This document shows, one piece after another, positions 1 through 13,000 of a stretch of 64,000 bases of DNA. The translations under genes were made by a program, and so were the position numbers. The stretch's first letter is position 1, and every line of letters begins with the position of its first letter. The stretch is from Diploscapter coronatus (Eukaryota > Nematoda > Chromadorea > Rhabditida > Rhabditidae): positions 64,193,201 through 64,257,200 of the forward strand of contig OZ038422.1 in assembly GCA_964036155.1 (NCBI GenBank). The letters run 5' to 3'. The notes beneath the pieces are model-generated. The model was not told the DNA's origin. It ran no database searches and was given only the letters and a program-made list of their open reading frames with translations.

Positions 1-327
1 TTTTTCCCGACAATTTTCGGTTCCCCTGCATTTATATATAATTCTGGCGCTATACGCCGTCATTTCAAAAAGATGTCGTTTAAGAAATTCAAAATCGATT
101 TTCAAACGACCCAAATTCAGGTACTTTAATAGAATTTAAATTCATGAGTTAACACTCCTTATTTTTCTGATTATTAATTTGGATAAAGTTTCTTGGTCAT
201 TATTATTCGTCACTTTCAGTTACAAACATCAAATCGCATTTGTTTCCTATTTAAAATTCAATGAATAAATATTTCTCCTCAAAATTTTATTCATTTAAAA
301 ATCTAAATTTCTAATTGTTTAAAAGAA
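1..327. other. intergenic, no gene seen
   Basis: AT-rich sequence downstream of the ABC transporter stop codon. It presumably holds that gene's 3' UTR. I see no coding exon or RNA gene in it. Confidence 0.5.
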
Positions 328-3300
328 TTAATTAATCGAGTCATCCGCTAGACTCTCGTCGGTACTTTCGAAGTTTTTCATTTCATTGTCGTCGTCGCCA
401 AGCATCTAAATTCCAATTTCATTAATCTAGTTATTTTCACATTTTATCATAAAGAGTCAGCATTTTCAAGGTCTAAAATCAAGATTAAAAGAAAAGATAA
501 AATAGGAAATAAAATGGTTTTTAAGTTCAAGCTATCGGACAAATAATTAACGAAAGTAGTACGGTAAGTATGAAAGAATCTAGAATGTTTAGAAGTACTA
601 TTTTCATCAGTTTCTTTCGAGCCACTTTTTATGACCTCGAATGAAATAAACCCCGGAATTAAATAAACGTCATTACTTATTGAAAATATATCATTTCCTG
701 AATAGAAACGCATTCCAAGTAAGTATTGTTTTGGTCAAATGAAGTGACAGTTCATGCATTAAAGAGCGCTTTGCGAGAAATGTGCGTATGAACTCTGCAC
801 GAAGAAGGAGGCAGAGAAAGGAAGTCAACAGGGGACAATAAAAAGAGCGGTATGCGATTTGCTCTGCCACTCTCGCCCTTTCCCCCTATGTTTTCAACAC
901 ACGATCTTTCACTTCGTTTGACCAGCACAGTAATGAAAATGTAACAACGCCTCTTAATTAATTCCACGATATTTGTATGTTTAGTTAGAGTAAATACCTG
1001 ATTGATGTGCTTGAGTCGGTTCTTGTATTGTTCGACTTGTTGCAACTTCAATTCCAACTCCCGCTTTTCATCGGCCATCGATAATCTTTCCCCGATAATT
1101 GAGTCGCTCAGTTTCGCGAATTTATAACCGCCTTCACCGTCGAACTGAAGTAAATGGGTGTGGAATTTCCTAAATTAAAATATTTAGATTAAAGTGATAT
1201 CTTAATCTTAGAATAAAATGAGTTTTTTATTTTAGAATAATAGTTTTAGTCTGATTGAATTAATACGTATAGGGATCGATTTGATAATTAATGGTCAGAA
1301 AACCCACCACAAACTAGGTCGGTGGGTCACAGTGAGCAGTGTAATACCATGGTCTTTAATGGATTGATAAATATTGCCCTCCACATCGATTGAGACTGCA
1401 GATGTGCATTCATCAAGTAGAGCAAATTGGGGCCTAAATTTGGTAATAACACAAGAATGGTATATTTTATGGTAACAGCGATCAAATTTGGTACCGATGA
1501 TAGAATACCCTCGCCAGACCCATTCGTTGCTTTTCGCCACCAGATAGCACGTCCATCCAATCATTTTTCGCGCTCCAGCCTGAAATTCCCAGAAAATATT
1601 CCCAACTTTGTTCCCGGGGAAAATTTGCACCTCCTTCTCTTTCGATGATGTATTCAAGATGTACGATGTTCAGGATTTTAGCTAGATCTTCATCGGTTAC
1701 GCCTTTTCGTCGCATTTGGATCGTGGTGTCGGGGTAGATTACCTCAAATTTTAAACTATGTAGAAAAAAGTACCGATTTTTTTTTAAAAAAAAAAAAAAG
1801 ATCTTTCATATCATTAAGCTCGAGCTGGATGCAGTAATGTTATGTAAAAATTTAGTAAGAATCTGAATTTTCTTGAAACACATCCAAAAGAAATCACTGA
1901 CTTGGTCTCTCAAAGTACCCAGCGTCATGTAAGGCCTCTGTGGGATGTAATACATGTGGTTCTTATGGGGTTTCGCCAATTTTCCTCTGTACACCGGCCA
2001 AAGACCACCCAGAATTCGGAATAGCGACGATTTGCCACAACCATTAGGTCCTGTAATCAGGACGTGCATACCGCGCGCAATCTGAAAGACCATTTTAACC
2101 CGTAATTTGAGTAAATGACGTGCCATAATATTCATCTGTCTGACAACGACGTCCCCATTGGGGGTAACTATGGGCACATCCTCCAACTCGATGTTGTCAT
2201 CCTCCGAAATTTCGATTGAGCCTGAATTAGGTGTTTCAGAGATTTCTAATACTCGGGTAAAATTCAAACTGATTTCCCCCGCTGATCGTTTTATCTTTGT
2301 TTATCTCGAAATACAAAAAAAACAAACCGAAAACACGAAACTTACCCAAAATTTTACTGGTGTCATATCGCTCTCCTCTCTGTTGGCCTTCCGAACCAGA
2401 AACCAAGGTTCGTTCGTAGACTCGTTTCTTGGTCTCTTCAAAGACATGGAACATCTCATGCACTCTCGAAGTGTATCCAGCCAGCTCAGTGATCTCCTTG
2501 TAACTCGTCATCAATCGTTCAACAGCGTCTGCAGAGTTGTAGAGCAGATTTTTCGCAGTTGCAAACCCTTTGGTTCTTTCCGCGACTCCTTTATCTGGTA
2601 GATCATCCAATTTCTGGGTCTCTGCAAAATAAGTTTCAGAATCTTCCCACTTTTTCAAAAAGTAAGCACTTTTCTTTCTATACGTATGAAACTAGACTGG
2701 ATTGGTGTATGGAGTGAAAGTACTCAAAACTTGAGATAAGAGTACTCTAGCCCAAAAATTATAGAGAAAGATTTACTTTCATCGTCCGCATACTCGGCAG
2801 CAAGTATCGGAAGGGCAATCATGACCATTCCCGTGCCGCTCCAGACGTACTTCATCAGGAACTGCTCGATCATGATGTACGGAATTCGCTTCTTGTAGAT
2901 CAACATCATTTGCGAATACAAATCGTTGTACGCTTGGTTCAGCTGCTTGTATTCGGCCTGAGTTTGGAGATGCTATCTTATTTAATCATAATTCTGGAAT
3001 AGTTATAGCAGTATCGGAATGTGGAATTCCAGCCATCGAATTTTCAAACGTGAACTTTGAAGTCTTACCTCGTGCCCTCCATAAAACGCAATTTCTTCCG
3101 AGTTGGTGATGATTCTCGAATGAAGATATCTAAGGAACCCCTTTTTCCTTGCCTCCTCAGCTACCATGTGACCGAATCTAAAACTACTGGCAAAATTAAG
3201 GCTTATAATTTTCCAGACCTTGGAGAAACAGCCCTCAGAATTCGAGCAGTGATGACGACCGCACCGATAGCCATGAGTGTTGGAACTCCGGTGTGCTTCA

Positions 3301-4877
3301 GGTCTCCACGGCGGTAAGCCATTGAGAAGAGGGTTAGTCTGGAAAAGTTAAACTCTTGAAAATATCACTCTTCATTAAATGTGTTGAACAAAAATCTATT
3401 GTGACGTATTTCGTTTGGACAATTCGTAAAAGACTAGATCTCAAATGGCGAGATCTATCTTTTCTCACACTATTTCTCTACTTTCCTTCTCTCCCCTATC
3501 TCTAACTATAGGTCTTGTCATCTACGAATTGCCTCTCATTTGCATAACAATATCATGCTTTAATGTAAAGTTGCATAAGAAACTTTAAGACATAATTATT
3601 GAAATCTGCCTTACGATATTAAAGCAATGTCCAAAACCGGCTTCGTCAGATGCGAATACAGATGAGCCACGGATTGAGAGAACATCGTTATATCTTCCGT
3701 TAGGCATTGATCAGCATTTTGCAGGCGACTATCCAAATTAGAAACTGCGTAGTAGGTTTGATCGTTGAAATATTGCTTGTAAGCATATTGGGTAAGTCGA
3801 GTTTTGAAAGCTAATCCGAGGTAGGATTCGAAAAATCGAATCAAACTATTGACTAGAGTAGCAGGTACGGCGACAAATAGCCATTTTGACAATTCAAACA
3901 CGAACTGGGTTACGTCCTAAAATTCAAACACAATTTTAGGAAGCTATATTTAAATCCGCTATGTTTTCATAAGAAAAAAGCCCAATTTATCCATAAAATT
4001 TCATATTTAATTATTGCAGCCATTTTCTCGAATGGGGTGATATCAGTAGCCAATGAAATTTGCAAATTGATAAGGGCTATTTTCGACAAAAAACTCGGAG
4101 TTCCGACCTTTTTCACTATCGCCTGGACAATCAGACCTTCTAGTGTAGCCACATAAATTGTCAAGAAAGTTCTAGCCATCAGAATTAAAGAATGCATAGC
4201 TAAATTAAAAATCATTTTCCGAGAAAAGTTATAGAAAGCTAGAAATATTGGTATTAGTCTGCTATTCATTGCATTTGTGAACTATATTTACAACTATTAA
4301 CTGCCTTCGATTTCAGATATGATATATTTCAAAATACAGTTGCATCAGTCCAGAAATTACGATATTGATAAGCCATGCGATCGGGATGACATACACAATT
4401 TAAAATGTATTAAAAATTTCAAGGATGAATGAAAAGTTTTAATATTAATTTAGTTTTGGGATGTTCGTATCAATTATAATTCGTTATTTTAAACCCACTT
4501 GATTACTCACCAATTATCCCTGTTTCTCTACAAAATATCGACGGAATCATTATCTTCATCAGCGTACTTAACTGCCTCAGAAATTTATGGTCGAACAAGG
4601 TCTTCTTCTTCTTCTTTTCACTGTCACTCAATTCCTCTATTCTTCCATATTCCCTAACTTTCGCGCCTAAAACTTTAATTACCTCAATTAAATTTATTTA
4701 AGTCAATTACCCCTTTTACTAGCGTAATAAGTATACAAACATGTCGCCGCTACGGCTAAACTTGCGTAAAGAAATGTCTAAAATAGATCATCAGAGAGTA
4801 ATTATCGAGTTAATTACCTTCTTCTTGTTAGAAGTTATACCTTCAACGGTATCGAGTAATTTCGACTGTATCGCCAT
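328..4877 (-). CDS. pmp-4: peroxisomal half-ABC transporter, ABCD1/ALDP type
   Basis: Complete 16-exon model, 757 aa (human ALDP is about 745): 4818-4877, 4711-4777, 4511-4666, 4108-4199, 3615-3916, 3219-3338, 3069-3177, 2777-2957, 2346-2621, 2124-2281, 1902-2081, 1631-1742, 1495-1579, 1308-1433, 998-1169, 328-405. Family role: half-transporter that dimerises in the peroxisomal membrane and imports very-long-chain acyl-CoA for beta-oxidation. Seen: an N-terminal TM helix, CRETG and RTFLTIYVA in the membrane domain, the EAA-like [12 protein letters not shown] (about 291-302), Walker A GPNGCGKS (518-525), signature LSGGE (616-620), Walker B ALLDE with catalytic E641, H-loop H670, and a charged coiled C-terminus ending in acidic residues. 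All catalytic residues are intact. The symbol assumes orthology to nematode pmp-4 over pmp-5; the ABCD1/2 subtype rests on ALDP-like stretches across the whole length. Two introns are odd: 2082-2123 would be a GC-AG intron, and 1580-1630 is a stop-free 51-nt intron. Confidence 0.95.
2082..2123 (-). other. probable 42-nt GC-AG intron
   Basis: Lies within the ABC transporter. Reading straight through is open but would insert 14 residues just before the Walker A strand, where the family has none. Removing these 42 bases (starting GCACGT, ending TTTCAG) restores the exact family spacing between the NI of the preceding strand and GMHVLITG. The nearest GT donor gives a 38-nt intron and breaks the frame. 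Confidence 0.65.
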
Positions 4878-6360
4878 GATTAAATAGCCTTAATTAGTAT
4901 AATTATCGAGTTTGATATAATAACTGTTAAATCGTAACAATGACAATGATATCTCAAGACCAAACTGGATTTTATCTTCAGATTCAGGTACAGTTTAAAC
5001 CCTATTATTCTGTCAAGAGGTCGAGATAAAATCTAACTTTATGTTAACAAAGAAACGCGTTTTACAAAGGATAATAAGGATAAAAATAATAATTTTAAAA
5101 TCTAAAGATGAAAATACGTGATCAAGAAAAATTATGACGTTTAGGAATTTCAATACGCTATGATAAATAATGATGAAAGTTGCATGCGAAGAATGAAGAA
5201 TTGTAATATCGTTTAAAAAATAATTTCAAATATCAAGGAAAAGTCATGTTTGGTTGAAACATTTTAAAAGTGGTCATGTGAATAATGTGGATTGTTTCAA
5301 AAATGGAAATACTGTTTGAAAAAGAATTTGAAAGCTACGCGTCTAAAAGAAAATATCTTGTTGTTACATAGGCATACTCGGCTAATCAGTCAATACAATT
5401 CGTACTAGACTACGTCTTGATAAGTCTGACGGAGTAACAAAGGAAGCGAAATAGTACAATATCTTAAGAGACCGGAAAAGATAGAAAAATGATGCTTCTA
5501 GCTTTCAAAAGGCATCATGAACTATTCAATACTTCAGAACTTTGACCAGAAAAAGAGCTATCTAAATTGAATAGACTATAGATTTTCTGGAACAACCAAA
5601 AATTGTGATAATGAATCCCTGCAAATATGAACTTTGTCTGATGTTGACTAGACTAGTTTTTGAGTTCAAAGTATAAAATTCCCTTTAAGGAAACTTCGCA
5701 CCTACCTGTGAAGAAATTTTATGACCCTATGTATTGGGCTATAATTTAGTCCCTATAGATGATCAATAATGCTCACATTTCGAGTTCTAAAGGTCAAAAA
5801 TCCGAAATATGTTTAATAAGAACGAATAATGCATTTATTTTAAAAACGATTTTTAGTTGTTCGGTTCTAGCCTTTACAATTTACAAAAAAAATGTCATGA
5901 CGATGTTCCTTAACTTGTTAATTTAGTTTAATCATTTGACTCTATACCATGACTGGCATATTTACCCTAGACTTAATTAATCTGTGATAGGCTTTTTATT
6001 TACAGAAGTTGTGTTAAACCATGATGATCAGACTGGCTTTATGTTGATTGACCCTTAGCGGTTCCCTCATTAAAAGGAGGAACGTCCCCATAAACTGTTA
6101 TGACGAAATGAAATGCCGCAGATTAAGATAATCACCAACTTTCACTATCGTTTCACTTCGACTTGATGCCATACATATAATACATTTTTTCGTGGAGATC
6201 AGTTATCAGCGATTCTTTTAATCGTTTGAATCAATCCAAATCTTAAGCTAGTTTATTTAAAACGCCTTAAGATACCCGTCGTCGATGATACGAGATTTCC
6301 TTAATCCACACAAGATTTTCTCGAAACCCCTATCATGTGTAAGCCTGAAAATTAGCCCTC
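4878..6360. other. intergenic, no gene seen
   Basis: AT-rich spacer between the start of the ABC transporter (minus) and the CT-rich tract before the mucin-like gene (plus). It would hold the transporter promoter. No exon supported. Confidence 0.5.
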
Positions 6361-6800
6361 TTGTCACTTTTTGTTGTTCGATTTTGCCAATTACCCGAAC
6401 TTCCTAAGAGTAGATCACTTTTTGCCTCAAAGTCGGGCCAAGATACCATGTCAAGTTATCCCTTCTCTCCCCTCTTGCCAGCAGAACTGGTAGTTGATTT
6501 CTTTCTCTCTATTTCCTTCTCTATCTCTCGCCTTCTTTCTCTCCTTGTTTTTCTCGTCCCTCTCCCCAATCACTATGCTATTCTCTCCTTATCCAGGAAG
6601 ACGCCGGCGCCACGCCCCATAAATGGTAAACGCCACTTGCTGCCTCAGGCATTTCGTCTGGTTCTTTTTCGTCTCTTCGCTTTTTTCTCTCTCCTTCATC
6701 TGCCATGGGTTGGTCGCGTTTTTGCTTGCCCTCTCCTCTTTCTGTCCTGGGCCGGCGCGATCCGCTTTCGGCTTCAACATCGGGTTTGATACCGACGACG
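6361..6800 (+). promoter_or_regulatory. CT-rich tract upstream of the mucin-like gene
   Basis: Long pyrimidine-rich runs (TTTCTCTC-type) with GC-rich islands such as CGCCGGCGCCACGCCCC near 6603. Several overlapping open frames occur on both strands but look like composition artefacts: no splice-consistent protein, no recognisable domain. Placed 0.3-0.7 kb before the signal-peptide exon, it is a plausible promoter; this is inference. Confidence 0.35.
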
Positions 6801-7071
6801 AATTCTATCATCTTTACTATTGTCGGGGGTTTTAAATTTGACATTTTTTCTTTTACAGCCTTGAAATTCAATCTTTATTATTTACTCTTCAAAAAATCTA
6901 AAATCTGATGTTGAAATCTCTGATTCTTTGTCATCTCTTAAAGTCGAGACTTCGGCGTCGATGTCAGAGTTTGCTGGCGGGAGATTTATCAATATTTTTT
7001 TAACATTTAGGCGTCTAGACACGAGGCATTTCTGGCGTAATTTGAAGACAGCAGCTTTGACCCACACACAA

Positions 7072-10000
7072 ATGCATTGGCCTTTTGGCCATTTTCCAAG
7101 TTTTCGCCACTCGCACCGGCTGATCAGATCTACGATTTTCATCGTTCTCCTCGTCAACGACATTCTTCTTCCCGTCGCCAATGCACAATTCATCAGAGGA
7201 GTTCGGTAGGTGCCGATTTATGCTGATTTTTCAAGTTTCAATCGCTTGTAACTTTTTCCTTGCGATTTTTATCCCGCCATCCGGTTCATCTTTCCATGGA
7301 TTATTTTTCTATGGAAATTTTTATGCTAGTTTCAATTTTCTAATCTCCGTTCTGAACATTTTCTGCTATGTTTACCCTTCAGAATTTATATCACTTGACT
7401 CATCGTTTCAAGCGCTATCGAGCTGTACCGAAATCCTTGCGTTTTCCGATGTTTGATGTCTAGCTTTACTCATTTATGGGTTTGCGGATGGTTGTCAACT
7501 TTACCCGACTCAATTGTCTAGGTTTAGGCGCTTTGGATAATTTCTTGTTTTATCATCACATGCCTAGTCTAAAGCATAGCTTTCACTTTATTCTTTTCTG
7601 TCTGCCTTTCTCGCAAGGATTTTCTTTTTCCTCTTGAAACGAAGATATGATGATTTGCGATAGCCATATCGGCTAGGATATGCGAAATCCACATGAAAAG
7701 GGACATATGAAATCTCATCATCTTTAATATGTCGACCAATTGGCAAGTTTCGGATTTAGGAAACTCCCCTAATCAATCAATTTTTCAAGTTCTCGGGCTT
7801 ATCGTCATTCTATCATATCCATAAATTATTCAAGCCCATCTTATTCCTGCAGAGGAAAGCGAGAAGATCTGAATCAGGATATGATAATAATAACAATAAT
7901 AATAGTATTCTATTAGAAATGTTCCCAGGAAATTTCACTTTATGCTGAATATGAATAAGGTTGCGTAATGGAATTTCTAATTGAAGCTTAAGGCGCATAA
8001 ATCATCTGAAACCGCATTTTCTGAATTTATTAAAGCTATCCTCACGGGCTTAGGCTTAAATCAACTTCTATGAAAAGCCGTCTCTATCTTGGCCCATTGT
8101 TGATATAAACCTAGAAAAAGGAGTCCGATCAATGAACCTGTATCTCTCTTTTTCTAACAAGTCCGAAAGTTTGCCACAGTCCTTTCCGTAATCGGGTAAA
8201 AACCGTTGTTCTAGCGAAAAAAGTGACGATGTCCGGGAAACTCGTTTAGATGGATTTCCTAGACGCGCTGGCATGGCAGCAAAATTGGCGAGATACAAGC
8301 GGAATTAAGAGTTAAGAGGATAATGATGATGCAATAATGTCCATACACGCATGGGGAAAATGGAACATCAGGAGGAAGAAGAAGTGAGAGAAATTCGGGC
8401 TTGTGCTTAAGCATATAGAAGTAACCGTCTGGAATATAGCATTCCATCGATGAACATCGAGAGAGAAACCATAACGCTATTAGACATTAGACAACAACAG
8501 CAGTATGTTGTATCATACTTCAAGAGGAGTAACCAAGTAGGCTAGCTGGTTTAGCAGAATAGAATGCTGTTAGATTTTTGATGATAAGAAATAAAAATAT
8601 ACGATTTTTGATAATATGAAAATTGAATTTTTTACGGTTAGCTTAGACCCACTGAAATCTCGTCAATGCGTATGTGTACGATTAATCTTGATAGACAATA
8701 TTTTGAAACATACCCTAAAAGAATAGAAGTTATGCATATTGAACTTTGATCCCTATGAGCTTTAACTATCATTTATGTCTGAATGATACAATATGCCTGA
8801 AATGTGAACGACTATCATATGTTTTAAATCTGATTTCTGACATCGTGCAACTTAAAGATCGTGTTTTAATAGTGAAATTGTGCCATTAGATCGTTTTCAT
8901 TTCACTTTTTTTTTGCGATTTTCTGCTTGACCATTTACCTATAACAAATTTCCGAAATCGAACGTTCGGTATTTTTGCGACGTTAAAAGTTTCGCTTATA
9001 AAAACTCACGTAATCGGTGTGTAGCTTTCACTATTCTATCTTAGGTTTGGCTGGAATTGACTAAAGGCACAAATGAGAGAGAGGGCAATATTATGGGCTA
9101 TAGATCGTTCATTATACTATAATATACCATATGTACAAGATACACTTCCATATACGGCAAATTTATGCGTTCAAGCGTACAAGCAAAGGGCTAGTAGCTG
9201 GATATAGCTTAGGAATGAAGTAGGAATGGGGAAAGTACAAGTGAAATTTTGTTGACGAAATATTTTGAAAGCGTAATTTTAAATTATGACCAAGATAACT
9301 TAAACCATATTAGTTTTTACCTTTATGATTAGTCCTTGGTCAGTAGTATACCTTTAAAATGTAAGATACTCATGGTTAAGTTTAGATTAGGATCTGAGAT
9401 AACATAATTTATATTAGCCATTTGGTTTCTTACTATTGACTTTTGGTCAATTATAATATGTTAGCCCATGAAAATATGCCTTCTAGATATTATGCTGTAT
9501 TTTAATATGGTCAAATCCTCGTTTTTTAGTTTCATAGTTTGATTTGCGACCAGTCGATTCCAATTATAACACATATTCGCCATAAATTTGCCATGTCTAA
9601 TATCTCCATATTTTTTCTTTGCAAATTTCTATCTCGTATATCCTGATCTTTTACCTAAATTAAAATTCGTGTTCTAAATGAAAATCTCTCACAGAAATAT
9701 CGTTATTTTTTATACTAATTGGACTGAAATTACATGCCAAAATTCGCATATTATCTAATTTAGATTCGCTTTTTTGCTTGGCAATGGAACAATTCTTAGA
9801 TTTTAATCTAAACGCCATGAAATGCCCCGATATTTTTCCCGTTCGGCAAAAAAATCCATGGGATTTCAAGGGATAATCTGGAGATTAAATTAGGATGCAT
9901 TAAATTTCAAAAAAAAAACGACGGGAAATCTATCGATATTATGATAATTGTTATCCTAACCGAACCATCATTATCTTCCGAGAGTGAACTATATTCTAAT

Positions 10001-13000
10001 CTTAGCTTCAAGGTCGCGGTTATTTTGATCTTTCTATTGATTTTTCTCCAAACCTTAACTAAATTATACCATTTTAATGTTCATCAAGTTTTATTTTCCA
10101 TTCTAAGACTAAATTCGAGTATTCTATCTGAACATCATACTGAATCAATTGGTAAGTGTCCAGAATAACTGAAGGATAACACACCGATTTTTCTCTTAAT
10201 ATCCGAAAGATATGATAAAATGACGATAATTCGGCGCGACATATTTTCATTCTTCTTTAATTCTTCCATGATCGTCTTTTTCTTTCCATTCCAAGTGCCA
10301 ATATGCCATTCTTCTATCAATCAATCATTCCGATCCCTCGGAAATAACAGCGTGACGAGGGGGCTATCAATAGCTTTATTATCTCCTTAACAAGTCTCTG
10401 ATCCCATCGAAATCATATCTTCTTCATAGTTTCACGGCCTTGGTCTAAAATGGCTAGAACACGAAAATTCGAAGGTTGGGGTTGAAATTTCGCAAGCCTC
10501 AAGAAACCTCATATTTCACCAAATTTAAAGCTGATCTTCATATCTTTATTTATTAACAACCAAACTCACATGCAATTCTGTCAAAATCATCTAAGAATCG
10601 CGCATTTATTCTCAACTTTTTTTTCTAGATTAAATCGAACCGACGCAATCATTCGCGTTTCTCGAGATATCTTGTGATTTCAAAGGATCGAAAAAGATAG
10701 AAAGAAAAAAGGGGATTTTCTCGCCCCATCAACATTAGGTATGCGCGCGCGATTTCAGCTAGCATTGTATCACTTTCTTTCTCTGCCATCTCCTTCGTTT
10801 CTCGTACTATTTCTTGTCCTTTTTGTCTGAAGGTAAGAATTTGCTAGCCATCAGCAAGAAGCGATATCCTTTTGTAATTCGAAGCGAAAGAAAGCGAGAA
10901 TTGTTTTCCATCTTACAGCAAAAAGAACGCTTACCTGGGGATCACCATCAAACATTTCTTTAAAATAACCAATTATGCCAATTTCAGAAAGTCAAACATA
11001 GAAAGAGAAGCTCCCGAAGAAACTTGGGAAGAGCGACGGGAACGATTTCAGAGGGTATAAAAATTTTAATTTTCTTCGAAACATTGAAGAATTCAGGAAA
11101 ACGTCGAGCCCAGTGGGTATGAGGGCGGTCGAAATGGTAAGTCTTCAACAATTCTTGAACCCCAAACTTTTGCCCTTCAGAAGATCTAAAGGCCTGGCAG
11201 CAGATGCCCGGCTCCAATGACAGAATCTTTCCGAATGGATATGACGGTAATTTTTGTTGAAGCGTGAAAATGTTGACGTCGAAGTTCAGGATTATCCGCC
11301 GTTCCTCACGAGAAACAACCACCTCCTCAGCCTGAGACGACGACGACCACCACCACCACAACCACGACGACAACGTCGACCACTACGACGACAACTCAGC
11401 CCCCTGCGCCTCAGCCGAATGGATACGGTAAGATACTCATCAAATATCTTCTTCTTCTTCTTCATCATTTTTAATCTCTAGACGGCGCTGGATCAGAGGA
11501 ACAGAAATCTGTAGATGGTAACGTTTTCTGGATACAAATTGCACCATTGTTTTGATCTGATGAGCCCAAGTTTTTATCTAGAGAAAATGTGCTTTGAAGA
11601 AAATGACTTGGGTTGAGATGATCAAACCGATAAGTCACGAATTCCACACTTCTAGCTGCACCCCCCGCACTCCCAGAGCCAGAGTCAGAATCAGAATCAC
11701 AATCCACCGCCGCGTATGGAGCTGTGACTCCGCTGCTGAAACGAATAGGTTATTCTACGGTTGACGCAATAGCACCAATGGCACGTCTCTCGCACCTGCT
11801 CACCAAATGCACCCCTTGCAGTTCCACTGAAGCGCCAATTGTCTCTTCGCCAATCTCTTCTGCACCACTTTCGTCAGAAGCTATTCCGACCACATCTTCT
11901 AAATTCGTTACTAATCATATTGGCACAGGAGAGAATCCCAAGGAATACGGAGAAAGCTACCAGTTCACGCCGAAACCGCTGCAACGCTACCGCGGCAGAA
12001 TTGCACCACGAATTTTCACCAATGCACCAGCACTTATTAGCACAACATATTTGCCCAACATTGAAACAAATCTGATTGACGCTGCTTTGCCTTCAGAAAC
12101 GACCAAGACGCCGGAGAAGTCGTCGGAATCCTCGTCTGAGTCCTCGTCGAGCGAGAGCCATGAGACCAAGCCCTCCTATGCTGTTCAGGAGTTCACCAAG
12201 GAGGCAGTTGAGCCCGAGTCCAAAGCGGAACCAACCAAGAAGAGCGACGAGAACTTCATTGAGGAGCTTCCGAAAATCGGTAACACAGTCACAGACCCCG
12301 AACCGGCAGCATCCATTGCACCTCAGCTCACTACCACAACGCCCGCCTACGTCACGCCACAAGCAACCACAACCACGAGTGAGTCCATTCAAACATCTGT
12401 CACTTCTACCGAGCAATTTGTCGAAATAATCCCTCCTTCCACTGAACCCACTATCGCTCAAGAACTCACTACCACAGCATCTTCCTTCATAGCACCTAGT
12501 GTGAATATTGATGCACAAATCGACCCAAATCGGTATCCGGTACCCCCATCCATCGCCAGGCCAGTTGGAGACCGAGAATTCGCTCACGTCGAATTCAGCA
12601 CCGCTGCACCATTCCAGCAAACGCGAGTCGAAATTGTAGCTCGGGAGCTCGAGGAGTCGTTCGAAGAGGAGACCGACACCAATCAGGTAGTGCCACTCGC
12701 ACCGTCGCTTTTCCCTATCGATACAAACACTTCGCCAACGTCAACCGCCGCTACAGCTACAGCTACAGCCGCAACTAGCCTTTTGCCAACTTTGCCGTCA
12801 GAAGTCACTCTGCCACATCAAACAACGCCTCAGCTTGAGACGTCCGCTTCCATTTCCACGCAACTCACTCTAGTCACCGTAACTTTTCCGACTTTACTAC
12901 CAATCGCAGTTACCACCGCACAAGGTTACAGTGAAAGACCGCAGCAGGTAATTACAGCGCGTCCAGTACCTATTGAGCCTCCCGTCTTCCCTCCTGGATC

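Noticed and set aside
1427..1648. plus-strand open frame
   Set aside because: Shadow of the minus-strand ATP-binding exons of the ABC transporter.
6361..6908. overlapping open frames on both strands
   Set aside because: CT-rich low-complexity sequence stays open by composition; more likely a promoter region.
12093..12620. 175-codon minus-strand open frame
   Set aside because: Lies opposite the long Thr/Pro exon of the mucin-like gene; its Gly/Arg/Cys composition is the complement of that repeat-rich sequence.
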